DNA of 64,000 nucleotides from Gaertneriomyces semiglobifer (Eukaryota; Chytridiomycota; Chytridiomycetes; Spizellomycetales; Spizellomycetaceae): contig JAHLKF010000010.1 of assembly GCA_025558075.1 (NCBI GenBank), forward strand, positions 310,001-374,000, given 5' to 3'. The notes beneath the pieces were generated by a model, which ran no database searches, was not told the DNA's origin, and saw nothing but the letters and a program-made list of their open reading frames with translations. How positions within the stretch are numbered: position 1 is the stretch's first letter; every line of letters begins with the position of its first letter. Made by a program: the position numbers and the translations under genes. This document shows positions 10,313 through 22,600 of the stretch, one piece after another.

Positions 10313-11039
10313 CTCGTTCAACGTGGTTGAGGAAGCGTTTCATTGTGATATGCAATGGACCAAAGACAATCGGTGCTACGGACCTTGGATGGTGATCGAA
10401 GGTGCCCAGCCATTTCTGGCTACGGGAGAAACCAATGTGATCATGATGTAGAGAGTTAGGTGCCTCTCGCCTTATGCGCGGTTTCTGTGCTCTCAACCAG
10501 AAGCGAATCACACACGGTCGTCGGGCACACCCAATACCAATTTATCATTAAGACATTTAAATAGGATACTATCAGACACTACCTATTCCTTCGATTTTGA
10601 CGGGTATAACGTATTTATCCAAATTCCTTGATAACTCGCTGACATACCACAGCTTCCATAATTCCCGTGCGTTTGCTCCCACTCTCGTACTTTCTTCTCG
10701 CTTTCTCAGTTTATCCTTTCCCAAATATAAGAAAACAATTGCATGCCGTCCAATCCGCACATCTCGCCGTGTCTCGCCCTGTCCTTATCTTGTTACTCCA
10801 TTGGTAATAAATAAGCTCCAATCTTTCCTCACACACACACATCATCATAACATTTCTTCCCCAACGACCGTGTCGTTGTCTTGGTCAATTTGAAGTCGAC
10901 TTATGACCGATTTCATTCGGTTCTACGTTGTATATGTACACTCCCGATTTTTCTCCCATATCGGAAATACTTCTCGCACCCTTTGAAACCTCTCGGCTTT
11001 TGCTTATGAGCACTAAATACTTGAAAGTCCTTGATGTTT
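10313..11039. other. convergent 3' intergenic region
   Basis: 727 bp between the stop codons of the GPCR and the SSXT-domain gene, AT-richer than its flanks, with a short CA repeat near 10831-10840. Presumably the two 3' UTRs; no gene supported. Confidence 0.4.
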
Positions 11040-12708
11040 TTAAGTTGAACTGGATTGCTGTTCACCCGCTGTCAGCTGGTCTTCGGGCGATGTCCCGTCA
11101 GGCACGGATGCGGGTGACAGAGCAGGTGTCGCACCACCATCACCACCGTTTACACTACTAGCGCTACCGCCATCTGGAACAGGACTGGCAATCTCCTTAA
11201 TTGTCGGTGGGGACACGTTTGTCGCAGGTGTCCCAATGGCAGTACCAATCGCCTGCGAATCCTGTGGACCGTGGGTTGGCGAGGGTACGTGCGTTTGTAC
11301 TAGCTGCCCTTGTATTTCCCCGAGGTTCTGTCCCTGCATGATCGGCGGGCTCTGTCTTGTCGGTGGTGACAGCCTGTTAATCGACTGAGCAGATCCGTGC
11401 GGAGTTGCCTCTGGTTGCACCGGTCCCGATCCATTCGCTGGCGAGTGAGGTTGCGCTAGCAACTGCGTTTGGGATTGAGCTTGCGCTTGCGATTGGGTTT
11501 GGAGCTGCGGTTGAGCGGGAGGTTGAGGTTGCGGCTGCGGTGGAGGCGCTTGCATCTGACCGCTGCCTCCTTCGGGCATATTCGCATTCATATCCCGGTT
11601 GAGAGGTATACCCTCCCCACCCGGCGCCTGCTCAGAAAGTCCAGGCCGCCGTCTCATCAACATAACCATAAACATCTGTGCGGCAACATGTGGCGGGAAC
11701 CCTTTCACCATCGCCGCCGTCGCGACCTGGTTCCACAAAGCGACGTGACGAGGGTCGCGCGGGTCGAATCCTGGTGGAGGAGTGTAATTGTACGGCATGT
11801 ACACGGGATTCCCAGTCGGGTTTGCGTTCGGGTTTTCAGTCGGGATCGCGGTCGGGTTCACCTGCTGTTGTTGCTGTTGATTCGGTTGCGGAAAAGGAGG
11901 TGGTATGGGATTCATACCATGCAGTGCCTGCGCAGGAGCGGGGAGTACAAAACCGGGTTGTCCCGGTCTCGGTAATGGGATTGGTACCTGCCCAACTCCC
12001 ATTGGACGTACAAACTCCGCAGGCGTTCGCGCCGTTCGCGGTACTTGCACACTGCCCATACCAGCATTCGACATGGACGGGGCAGTTCCCAGTTCTTGTA
12101 TTGTAGTGCTCTGAGCCTGTGGAGTGTTTCGCCCGCCACTCGCGGACCCTTCTCCCGCACTGGCATCACCCACACGAGGCGTAGCACTTGGAGTACTACG
12201 CGCACTTGCGTCGTCCGCACCCGTTCTTCCCCCTTGGTGTAAAGTATCAGTTTTTGTGCCCTGCATTTCAAGCATTTTCTGATCGGCGCCTTGATTCTGG
12301 CTCTTATTCAATCCAGTTTGTGCATCCCCACTACTCTCCCCTGTTGCATTATGAGTTGGGCTCGTACCGCTGCTACTGCCCGGAGTGGGAGTTCCTGAAG
12401 GTGATGATTTAGTTTGTGATTGTCCCGGTTCTTGCGCTTGCTGAACTGGTGGTGGTGCACCACTTCCTTCTTCCGCGTCCTTGCTTCGTGTCTGACCCTG
12501 TCCCGGTGTCGGACTCGCCGGTACATGCTGTTGCTGTCCGTGTCCTACACCCTGTTGCTGTGGTGGTTGTACAGCTCCACCAACCAGTGCACCACCTGCA
12601 TAGCCCATGGGGTACCCAAACCGGCCGCCCATGGGGAAAGCAAGCTGCGTCGCTTGTCCAGGATGAGGAATACCCACATGTCCCATTCCTCGTTGCACCT
12701 GCTGTGGT

Positions 12709-12740
<32 letters not shown>

Positions 12741-15700
12741 TTGGTGTTGTTGCTGTTGCTGTTGCTGTTGCTGTGCATACGCCAACTCCATCCTTTGGAG
12801 ATAAGAAAGGTTCAGGTACTGCGGCGGGAAACCTCGTTGCATAGGTGGGACGCCTCCTGGCATCTGTTGTCCGACGGGTACCTGTGCATGCGGTCGTGGT
12901 AGTTGTCCTTGTTGCGATGGATGGACAGGCCGCGGCGCCAAATCATTCGTGCTCTGCGATCCCAAAATCGGTACCGTTGTCGGTACTGCCCCCGGTATCG
13001 GTACCGATGGGTTCAGACTATGCGGTGTATGAATGGCGGTGGTCGTAGTGCTCGTGACATGGGTCATTTCAGGCGGTGCACCCAACGCGGCTCCCCCCAG
13101 AGACGCAAACCGTGGATCAGGCGCCATTGTGCCTTGTGCTAGTGCCGGACTCTTGCCAACAGATGTGGGCGTGGATGACTTCGGCCCTCCCATCGCCGCG
13201 CCAGGTCCGCCACCCGGTTGGGTTGGTGGTTGAGGGACAGTAACATCACTCGATCCGGCGATATTGGCGTTCGCTTTCATCGCAGGACTTGCAGTATTTG
13301 ATTGAGAATCCATTGTCCTGGTGGTTGCTGGCGGCGTTCCTGTAGTGGACGTTGACGGCGGGAGCTCCGCTTGACTTTGATTGCGATTGTAAGTGGATAT
13401 TTCTAACGGCGGCTGAGGAGTCTGTCGAGCCACCGTCGCTCCAGCGCTGGATGTTGGTTCCGAATTTACAGGGGATGCAACCGCAACAGCGGGTACGTTA
13501 GAGGCAGTCAACATTCCTGCTTGATTATGTAACTGTGCTTGCTGCTGCTGTTGCTGTTGTCCCGCCTGCATATGTAGTCCTCCACCCACATGACTCTGCT
13601 GCCCAATCTGATTCACCAGCGGACTTCCCTGCGACCGACTCTTCACCATTGAAACGCCTCCCGTCGGCGAACCTCCTAAAGAGCGCTGCCCCTGTCCCTG
13701 TCCAATAACATTCGCATACGCCACATTCGGACTCATCCCTGTATTCGGACTTGCAACCGCACTCTTGTGATGCAAATTGGGACTCATACCTCTACCTGCA
13801 CCTGGACTACGGCCTCGCTGTAGCATCTGATACTGCATTTGCATGTGCATCTGTTGGAGGTTGGGATGCTGTGGTCCCATTCCTCCAGGTCCTCCTAGAC
13901 CCGCTGGGACACCTGTCGATCCCGCTGTTTCCATTGGCGCTGGATGCGGCTGCGGCGGCACCTGTCCCGGATGTTGGGAATAGGGAGTCGGCTGAGGCGG
14001 CGTGCCTTGTTGTTGTGTCATAGGCGTAGTGGTGGGTGGTGGTTGAGTCGTCGATGGGGATGCGAGTGGTAGTTGCGGCTGTGAATGCATTCGAGCTGCG
14101 TGTTGCGATTGAATGTGCCCTGTTTGCTGCATCATTGGAGGCGTCGGAGAGATGTGTTGTCCTCCCGGACCCATCGCAGTCACCCCGATCCCTTGACCTT
14201 GTGCAGTGGGCTGATTCTGTCCTGGTCCTTGAGCTTGACCCTGCTGACCCTGTTGCTGTTGTTGCATTTGTTGCGCCTGTAACTGATGCATGTACAACAC
14301 CCTCCTCTGCTGCTGATAATGCTGATGTTGCATCATCAATCGCTTCTGCATCTCCATTGCTTCTTGTTGCCGCTGAAGTTGTTGGGTGTGTGTCAGTTGT
14401 TGCGGATAGTTGTATGTGGGTCTTTGCATTGGAGACGGCTGCATATGCTGCGGATACGCATGTACACCTTGCTGACCTTGGCCTTGCTGCTGCATTTGTC
14501 CAGGCTGTTGTTGGTGATGTTGTTGTTGTTGTTCGTGGGGAAAATGAGGACGTGCAATCGGTTGCTGCAGGTGTTGCTGTTGCTGTGATTGTTGCTGCGG
14601 TTGTTGCTGCGGTTGTTGCTGCGGTTGTTGCTGCGGTTGTTGCTGCGGTTGTTGCTGCGGTTGTTGCTGCGGTTGTTGCTGCGGTTGTTGCTGGGGTTGT
14701 TGAGGAAGCGAATGGACCGGAGGTCTTGCTGCCATCGTCGTACTGGGCATGGTAGGAGGACCGGGGGCTGCGGATGGTAACGCAGCGAGCTCGGCCTTCG
14801 CACTGGTGGGTGTCGCCTGCCGATGTTCTTGCCCACTCGCTGTGGTGCTCGCGATCCTCGTCTGTGACGAGTCTCCAAAACCAGCCCCTGGTCGCATCGT
14901 ATTCAATTGTTGCACTTTCTGTCCCTCTGGTGCATTCTCACTTCCAGACAGAGCGTTCTGGCCGGTTTCCGCATCTTTATTAGCGGACACAGCAGTAACA
15001 TTCTTCGCATCGTCATCGCCCTCCACGCCCACATCCTGCATATATTTCGCTGGGAAAACCACTGGTGATAGATCCGGTACCCCGGGCGGCGCACCTACAG
15101 GTATGCCCTTGGGTGCTTTAAGTACGTGATCAGCAATTGTCGCTAGAAAGGTCAAATTGGTCTGTAATCTCGCTTGAGCGTTTTTATATTCTGCATCTGT
15201 TGTCCAGTTATGCGACTGGAAGTGGATAAGAAGTTTGATGAGAGAGCGGTTGATCGAGAGGATGGTGCTGATAGTGTCGGGGTTGTAAGCATTTGAAGAA
15301 GTGGGATCATAGGGATGAGAAACAGATTGGCTCGGCAATGGCGGTTGCTGCTGCTGTTGCTGTTGTGGTTGCGGTTGTTGTTGCGGTGGTAGGACGGCCT
15401 GTGGACGTGGCTGTTGATGTTGCGGCGGAAAGGGAGTAAAAGTTGAAGGAAACCCAGCACGACCACCACCACCAGCAGCAGCAGCCATAGAGACGGTCGT
15501 GGAAGGACGTGGATAAGGAGAGAACCGGTGTGGGTGTTGATGTTGGTGCTGGTGTTGAGCAGCATACATTTGCTGATGATCCGTCATTGTTGGGATGGCC
15601 GCCTGTAATTGCTGTGCGGGAATCTGCATCTGCATTTGCATATGGGCTTGCATCTGTGGTTGCATTGCTGGCGGCATTTGCGGTTGCATGGACATGTGCA

Positions 15701-16148
15701 TCTGCGGATGAGATGTGATCTGGTTGTGCATCATCATTTGCTGTTGTTGCTGTTGTAGGAGGTGTGGCGATGAATGTGCAGTCATACCAGAGGTCGGGAA
15801 TCGTGAGGATGGAGGAAGTTGTTGAAGATGCAGTTGTGGAGAGGGTGAGACGTGATGTGGTAGTTGCTGCAGTTGCTGTTGTGATAGGTGTTGTTGCTGG
15901 TAGCGCACTTGTTGTTGTTGTGGTGGCAAGACATGTGGTAGGGGTCTAATATTGGTGGTTGTGGACATAGATTGTACATGCCCCTGTTGATGTTGTTGCT
16001 GCAAATGATGGGGAAACCCATGCTGTTGTTGCTGCTGCTGCTGTTGCTGCTGTTGTTGTTGATGTTGTTGTTGAGCGAGGAGGAGTTGCTGCTGATGGGA
16101 AGCGACTTGAGGTGGTGGTGGCTGTTGCGGTGGGGGCTGTTGTTGCAT
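11040..16148 (-). CDS. large Gln-rich SS18/SSXT-domain protein
   Basis: One uninterrupted frame of 1,702 residues. Residues 1-285 are dominated by Gln, Pro, His and Met. Residues about 289-345 match the SSXT (SS18 N-terminal) domain: SLIKLLIHFQS, then a Tyr/Gln helix and RLQTNLTFLATIADHVL, where TNLxxLATIAD is the family hallmark. The remaining 1,350 residues are low-complexity Gln/Pro/Gly/Ser, including QQPQ repeats (see the repeat at 14591) and poly-Gln tracts. SS18 in animals is a BAF (SWI/SNF) remodelling subunit and plant GIF proteins are GRF co-activators; in both the SSXT helix is the partner-binding part and the rest is disordered and self-associating. I infer a nuclear transcription co-activator role. 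It is far longer than human SS18 (about 418 residues). The antisense frames are by-products of repeat bias. Confidence 0.8.
12700..12774. repeat. CTG/TTG triplet tract (poly-Gln on the minus strand)
   Basis: About 75 bp of interrupted CTG and TTG triplets, read on the minus strand as a poly-Gln run in the SSXT protein. The interruptions mix CAG and CAA codons. Confidence 0.85.
14591..14702. repeat. 12-bp tandem minisatellite encoding QQPQ
   Basis: About nine near-perfect copies of a 12-bp unit (GTTGTTGCTGCG on the + strand) inside the SSXT-protein gene, encoding repeated Gln-Gln-Pro-Gln on the minus strand. The near identity of the copies suggests recent slippage or unequal exchange. Confidence 0.92.
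16021..16075. repeat. CTG/TTG triplet tract near the SSXT protein N-terminus
   Basis: Interrupted CTG/TTG repeat giving a run of about 14 Gln at residues 28-42 of the SSXT protein, with one His interruption. Confidence 0.85.
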
Positions 16149-16839
16149 ATCTCATATTCCACAATGCCCGGATATACGTTGGACCCGCTTTCTTTTGCTT
16201 CCTTCTCTTCTTGAACCCTACTGGTGCACAGCAGAGGAGTAGACTGGGGATCTTGCGATTGGGGCAAACGAAGGAGGTGGGAGTAAAATTCAGAGAATTC
16301 GTCGCGACTTGAACATTGCCAACATGCCAACGACGAATACAGAAATGCCGCTATGAACATGGATCATGACATGGGATGAAATAAAGGATGGCATAACGGT
16401 GTCGGAGGGCACCGAAAGCGAGTCGAGATGCGGTTGATAGCGAGTATACATACTTACGACTGCCTGGCCTCTCGCTTGTGTATGACCACAATGAACCTGG
16501 CAATGGATCAATTCCTGTTCATGTTCATGCTAATCTGCATCCCAACAGTCATGGCGTGGAATCGTCATGTCGATGTGCACTCGTGACAAGTATTGTGCAG
16601 CCGCAAGATGGGAGCCTGTGCGTTAGGGCATGCAATTCAAGAAGCGCATTCATTCATCAGAATCGGAGGACACCAGAACTGCCAATGTTAAGGTTGTTGT
16701 TTGAAGACAAACATCAACTTGTTTGACGTTAGAGCTGCACCTCAAATGTAGAGATCCACATGAACTCGTTCTCTTCAAGATTACCTTCATACATACATAT
16801 GTACAATATCGTATTCGTTATAATGTGGGTCTGATCCTT
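16149..16839. other. intergenic region between SSXT gene and BUB3
   Basis: 691 bp between the SSXT start codon and the BUB3 stop codon, both genes on the minus strand. It should contain the BUB3 3' UTR and the SSXT promoter and 5' UTR. Open frames here have no protein-like features. Confidence 0.4.
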
Positions 16840-18003
16840 TCAGGATGTGGGCTGTTTGGTTTTGGGACGGCATTCAGTGTCGCTCATCCGCTTGATGTAA
16901 ATGTTATCTGGTGGGTGGCTGTAGTGAAAGGTTGTGTTAGATCCGCAACGTCAAGAAAAAGACTATTCACCATCCCCGGAGAAAATTGAGGAGAAACAAG
17001 GAAATAACGACACCCACCTCTTGGGACCTTGTTCGTAGGTATAACTGTCTGCGACGGCCAAGTAACGTCCATCACAGTTGAAACTCACAGCTGCTACTCC
17101 ATTCACGTAGCCCGGATACTGCTTTAGTCTTTTCCTGTTCGTCGAATCCCATATGTTCACTACACCGTCCGCACCACCCGACGCAAATGTACCGTAAACT
17201 GGATGGAAAGACAACGAATTGACCGGATAGATCATTTCCTGGCCGTTCTCCCCGACCCCACGATGGCACTTGAATGCATACTTTTTCTCTCTCTCTACTT
17301 CCGGATCAAAATAGTTGACCGCAACTCTTCCCTCGATACTGGCAGTCACAAAGCCTTTTGCGTCGGGCATGCATTTCACACTTCGCGTCATGAACTTGAG
17401 TGTGGATTCTCTTCTCTGCATGGTTTCCTTCATATTTCTTATGTCATAGATATAGATACTGCGTCCAGCCATCGCTACTACCAGCGAGTAATCCACGACA
17501 TCAAGAGAAAATACTTTGGCGGGTTGTTTGAATTTTCCCAAGGACGTGTTTTGACGAGGATCCCATAACCCGACAGTCATGTCCCATGACCCTGTAATCA
17601 CTTGAGACGTCTGAGTAGCGTATTGGACGCACCGAATCGGTTCGTCATGCGATCCGATGACGTTCGTCGTCGTCGTGGACGGAGATTCAACGGAATAATC
17701 GCTAGATCTGAGTTTAGCATCCAACCCCGCGGAGAAGAGCGTGTTGTGGTGCGAGGAAAAGGCGACATCGAGAACGGGGGCCGGATTAGTGAATGTTTGT
17801 AGTAAATGAGTGGTGTTGGCGTCCACATCGTAGAGCCTCGTGGTTTTGTCCCAGGAAGCGACTAGGAGGAGGGAGGGATGGGAAGGATGAAAATCGAGCG
17901 ACGAGATCCCGTCCGTTGGCGGATCCGAGAGCAGCGTCCCCTGTGGTTGTGGCGGCTGCTGCCCAGCGTGATGTTGTTGCTGTTGTTGTTGGTGTGTTGT
18001 CAT
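16840..18003 (-). CDS. BUB3: BUB3 spindle assembly checkpoint WD40 protein
   Basis: Two exons, 18003..17018 and 16918..16840, joined after EQGPK to give 354 residues ending NIYIKRMSDTECRPKTKQ. The protein is a seven-bladed WD40 propeller that binds Bub1 and BubR1/Mad3 at kinetochores through their GLEBS motifs and recognises phosphorylated MELT repeats of Spc105/Knl1. Motifs seen: DGISSLDFHP, VASWDKTTRLYDV, GSHDEPIRCV, TGSWDMTVGLWDPR, YIYDIRNM, FVTASIEGRVAVNYFD, PVNSLSFHP, FASGGADGVVNIWD. FVTASIEGRVAVxY and the SYTYEQGPK end are diagnostic of Bub3 among WD40 proteins. An extra Gln/His-rich leader of about 20 residues precedes the first blade, again reflecting the Gln bias of this locus. Very secure. 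Confidence 0.97.
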
Positions 18004-18432
18004 TTCTTTGTTCTCCGGCAGCCGTACGATGGGCTTCCTTTACGACTTCGACTTTACTCGCATCGAATTGATGTGGTTGTTTCCTGCCCCAATTCACTCA
18101 CGTGCACCACCTCGTGACAGACACAGGTATTCATGTGAGTTTCCACATGACTTTGCCCAGTCCACGTGCCCGCGAGCTGTAAGTCCTGAAATGAAAATCA
18201 AAAATGTCACAACGCAGATGTTCAGTTCTCCGATCGAGGCAGAGTAGAGTGATCTTTCCCACCATTCGATTTCGACGACAACTGCGTCTGCCCAGCGAGG
18301 ACGCCATTAATGAAGTTATAAAGATGAGCCGTAGCTTGAAGCCAGGCTTTTTTTTTCAGTTGCATCCTCTTCCTTCTTTCAACCGTTCAAACCTAAATTC
18401 CCGTCGATCTATTCTTCGTTTGTAAGGAGAAA
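18004..18432. other. divergent intergenic region
   Basis: 429 bp between the BUB3 start and the small + strand gene at 18433; presumed promoters. A poly-T run lies at 18350-18357. Nothing else seen. Confidence 0.4.
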
Positions 18433-18976
18433 ATGCGATTCTTTAAATCAGCAGTATTGGTTGTGGCCGCCTCCGCCGGTACGGAAGGGTTGTTTTTCAT
18501 AATATGGTCGGACCGCTAGTGAATTTCGTTTTCGTATGCTTATCGCAGCGGGTTTGGCACACCGAGTAGCTGCGGGAGTTGCCCTTTTAGCATATGTGTT
18601 GCGACTAACGGACTCGCGTGTTCAGAATTCAGTATGTAACATATGGCACTGGGTCTGAAGGCGGAAAAGGCCAGCTTACAAAGGCAGCATCGGGAGAGGG
18701 TTACGATGTTACCCTGCGTCAGCCCACGGCAACGGGTTAATCAGCTGCACCATGTAAGCTCGACGAATGCTGCACGATCGGCGAGTACTTGTTTTACTAC
18801 GAGCGAGTTTTCGTTTAAGCCACTTAAAACACAAACACACGATGACAGAGACTGGAGCTACAGACACCTACATAAAAGTAACCAGTGATGCGTCCCTCAC
18901 TGCTGGTCCTAACCAATGGTGGATGCCGGTTCTCGTCAGTTTAATGGCGCTTGCTCTGGGTGTCACGACCATGTAG
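18433..18976 (+). CDS. small predicted secreted GPI-anchored protein (reconstructed)
   Basis: Inferred model of four exons: 18433..18478, 18549..18565, 18633..18735 and 18849..18976, 97 residues, in frame. Residues 1-20 are a classical signal peptide (MRFFKSAVLVVAASAAGLA). The middle is short, Gly/Thr/Ser rich and hydrophilic (YVTYGTGSEGGKGQLTKAAS), with acidic and Thr-rich residues after it. The C-terminal GPNQWWMPVLVSLMALALGV is a hydrophobic end typical of a GPI signal. The second intron carries a clear branch-site-like CGACTAACG before its acceptor; the third has an unusual GTTAAT donor. No family is recognised. An alternative is a 44-residue peptide starting at ATG 18842 that contains the same hydrophobic C-terminus. 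RNA evidence is needed to trust the exon chain. Confidence 0.42.
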
Positions 18977-19634
18977 AACAAAGTCTATGAGGGTGTCTTT
19001 GGTGTGTGTGTTTTCAAAACGTTCTTGTCATTTGGCGGCTTCGTTGATGTTCAATTTACGGAGGTTCTTATTCCTTTCATTGGTATGCGCCTAGGATGTT
19101 GCACTTCCGTATTTTCATCCTGGCCACCCTCTAATGAGACGAAAGTAAGTTGCTAAAGTTCCATCGTGCTCAATTTACACGGTCATGCCATGGCATTGAA
19201 GGTAGGATACGCTGGGGCTAAACCATAGCTGGATTTGTTCACTGATGATGCCACTGGGAAATTACTAAATTGAGCAGCGGTGTCCACTAATGAGTGTGCC
19301 CAGTACAATGTGAAAAGCCCTTGTAAGTGTTCTCTGATAGTCTCGTCCTTATCGGGTAATTCATGCTTCGTTTTTCTCAGCCGCCGCGGAGTCACTTTAT
19401 TTACAAGTGTTTCCAGCATCAAGTGTACGTATAAACTACTCGGACTGTTCTAGCTTCACACATGGTCACATCAAGCCCAACGTATGAACGTGAAATTGAC
19501 TATAAGCGACGGCTCGTGAGGAAGTCTGGTGAATGTGTAAACAATCAGTCGTTTCAAAACTTTGGATGCATTTAAAAGAACAATGGAAATCGGTGCGAAA
19601 ATTTCATCATATTCAAAACAAAAAGTCCCTTAAT
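18977..19634. other. convergent intergenic region
   Basis: 658 bp between the small + strand gene and the stop codon of the giant ASH gene. A 79-codon minus-strand frame (19183..19422) has mixed composition and no known motif; I do not call it. Confidence 0.4.
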
Positions 19635-22600
19635 TTACTCTTTCTCTAAACACAAATACTTGGTGTTCCTAAAACTATCCACGGTCCGGGCATTCCTCCT
19701 TCCCCTTTCCAACTGTATCCACTGCCGTTCCTTCTTCTTCGGTTGTGCTTCATCCCCGTGCGGCGTTGTATCCGGAGACGCCGTATCTTCCGCAAACGGC
19801 GGTGGTCGATCAAGGAGAGAAGACAGTGAGATTTCGACAGAAGGTGCGAGCGGGAGGAGGAGAGGTAATAGTGGAGGTTGTGTAATCTAAACCAAGAAAT
19901 TCAAAGCAATTAGTGAGCGCCCATGATGAATCGAAAAACTGTTACTAGCACTTACAAATGGGTATGGATAATTGATGATTTGATCTATGATAGGATCCTG
20001 ATCGACATGGGCGCTAGTAAGAGATGCGTGTGGGGAACGCAATTCGAGGAATCGAGACATGATATTGTCGAGATCGGTAATGGCAGATGGAAGGGGCAAT
20101 GTGTGGAGGGCATTTAACAGTGATACGCGAGACTGCAGAGAGGGCGGGATTGCATCCGATGTACTTGGGCGGGATGTGAGAAGCACTTCTGGGGTATCTT
20201 CTCCTTCTGGCGATGCTTGTTGTTGTCCTTGCGGCATCGAGACTGAGGTGAGTGTGCTCTCCATTACTTCCTTCATCCCCTTGATCTCTAGCACACGCTC
20301 CCAGAAGCGTTCATGTCGTTTCTGAATATCGGTGCGCATCATCTCGCGGTCTCCACCTTCTTCTTCCACTTGCGGTCCCTCTTCATCTCTTTGTTCCAAA
20401 GAACCCTTCACAGTTGTTTCCACTCTGGCTTTCTCCTGCGCCTCGCGCGCAATGAGATAGAGCCACGTCACCCATTCCCGAATCAATATGTCTAATGTTC
20501 GACTCAGTGATATATTGCGAATCCAATCATCAACATCGCCAAGCTCTTGGGTAAACGGCGACTCGAAAATAACGGGAGTCAAAAATGGGAGACGTTCTTC
20601 GGAGAGGATAGACTCTGCCAATGGCGATAGTGTGATTTTCATACCGGTGCCTTCGCGAGAAGGAAGACAGCAAAGAAAAATTCCATGAATGAGATTTATA
20701 GACAGGACACTTTTCCGACATCAACACGCGACTTACCATTGATGTTTATGCCATATGCCCTTTCCTTGGTCGTTACCGTGACTTTCGCGGTGATCTCTCC
20801 AACTTCTAAAGCCGTTACCCCAAAGAATACTCTCTGAGCGCGATTCGGTTTCAACACCATTCCATCAGGTGTCGTAACCACACAACCTTTGGTCGTTTCA
20901 ATCGTGAATCCCACATGTACAGTCACTTCCCCTTTATTGGTCACCACCATCGAATGATATACCTTCAAAGAACACGGACACTTTCCGATCTCCAGCACAC
21001 TCGGCTGGATATCGAGTTTGAGGATCCCGCCGATTCCAACCAATACCACTTCTTTGTTATTAATGCCTTTGCACTCGACGCTTAGCGTGTGGGCGTAGCG
21101 GCCAAGACTCGCAGGCTTGAAACTCACACACACGTCCTTTGTTTCCTTGGGTTCCAACCTCCCTCCCGTCAGATTCACACTATAGCTTTGTTCGCGTATT
21201 GCAGGGATACTGAAAGTAAACGGTACTTTTCCTTTATTGACCAAAGTGAATGTTTCTTTATATGTGTGTCCAATAGCGCACACTCCGAAATCAAGATAGG
21301 TATTCTTGATCCCCAGTTCAGGAAACGACGCTTTCCCACGTACGATGATGATGAAGTTGCCGATATTGGTGGATAACGAAATATGCGTTCGGAGTTCGTA
21401 CCCGCCGGAGGGGTTCCACGTCACCAACACCGTAGCTGTTTCCCCACCAGCGATGACCCCCGTACTATTGGTCGCGATCTTCAGGGGATATGATGATTTC
21501 AGCGTGTATTCCAGAGGGAATCTTCCGTAGTTTGTGAAGGAAACGGGTTTGCTGGTGGTTTCCAGCACGGGACACGTGCCCATATTCAAGAAATTGAATT
21601 CCGGCGGACGGAGGAGGGCTTCTTCGCATTGACCGCGCACGGGCACGGTGTAGACCTTGTCTATCAAGTCGGTGCGGATGATCAGTTGTTCGCTGATTTG
21701 CTCTACAACGTGTTTGGTATGCGTGATGATGACTTCTGCCGACCGCCCGGGACTCAAGATCCCTCTCCCTTGTGTGATACTAAACATACTCGGTTTCACC
21801 GCATCGCGTACCGTAAACGACGTACGGACTGTTCCCGTATTCTTCAATGTGAGCGTCAAACTCGGGGTGGTGGTGCGTTCGAACAACCCGAAGTTCAACG
21901 TTTCCGGCGAAAATTCAACAATCGCCGTGCCGGCGTGTAAGAGAAGTGGCACCTTATGCGTGCTGTACGGACTCGACACCAACAAAACAACGGTTTGTTT
22001 AGTTTCGCGCCCAGGCGTGAAGGCAATGATCACGTCGCTCTCACTAAACGGGTTCACCACCAACGATGGCGGGATGAATTCGATATCCGGAAACTCTTTT
22101 TCGAGCTTAAATGTCACGGGATAATTCACATCTCCCACGTTCTTGAGTCCCAACTTCTGTTCGTACGAGTTGCCAATGAGACACTCACTAAACTCCAATG
22201 CGACCTTGGATACAATCAGCACCGCCTCTCTTCCCAATCCAATCAGCTCAATTTCCCACGCCTCCGTGTTTGTTCCAACCACTAGTCTCCCAGGTGCAGG
22301 CGTCTCCTCATGCGGATTGAACACGATCGGCAGGTTATACGTCTTGCCCGGAAACAAGGACACTCTCGCCGACGGCCATTCCAGCCCTTTGAAAAACGTA
22401 TCCGTCTCATGTAACTCAAACCGAGTGAGATGTAACATGGCACTTCCTTCATTTGTAATTGGCAAGAACGACACCGTATCCTTCCCAATCATACAATGCC
22501 CGAAATCAAAGCGTCGATAGCGACTGAGAGAGGCCTTTGTGTAGCCACCACCACCGTACATTTTTAAACGGATCGGCTGGGAAATGTCGGGTTCAAAAAT

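Noticed and set aside
14036..14755. Long + strand open frame rich in Val/Ala, opposite the SSXT gene
   Set aside because: It is the antisense of CAG/CAA-type repeats, which remove stop codons on the opposite strand; repetitive Val-Ala composition and no motif. Several similar frames across 11400-16200 were rejected for the same reason.
19183..19422. 79-codon minus-strand ORF
   Set aside because: Composition is acceptable, but there is no motif and no clear splice partner; it could be chance.
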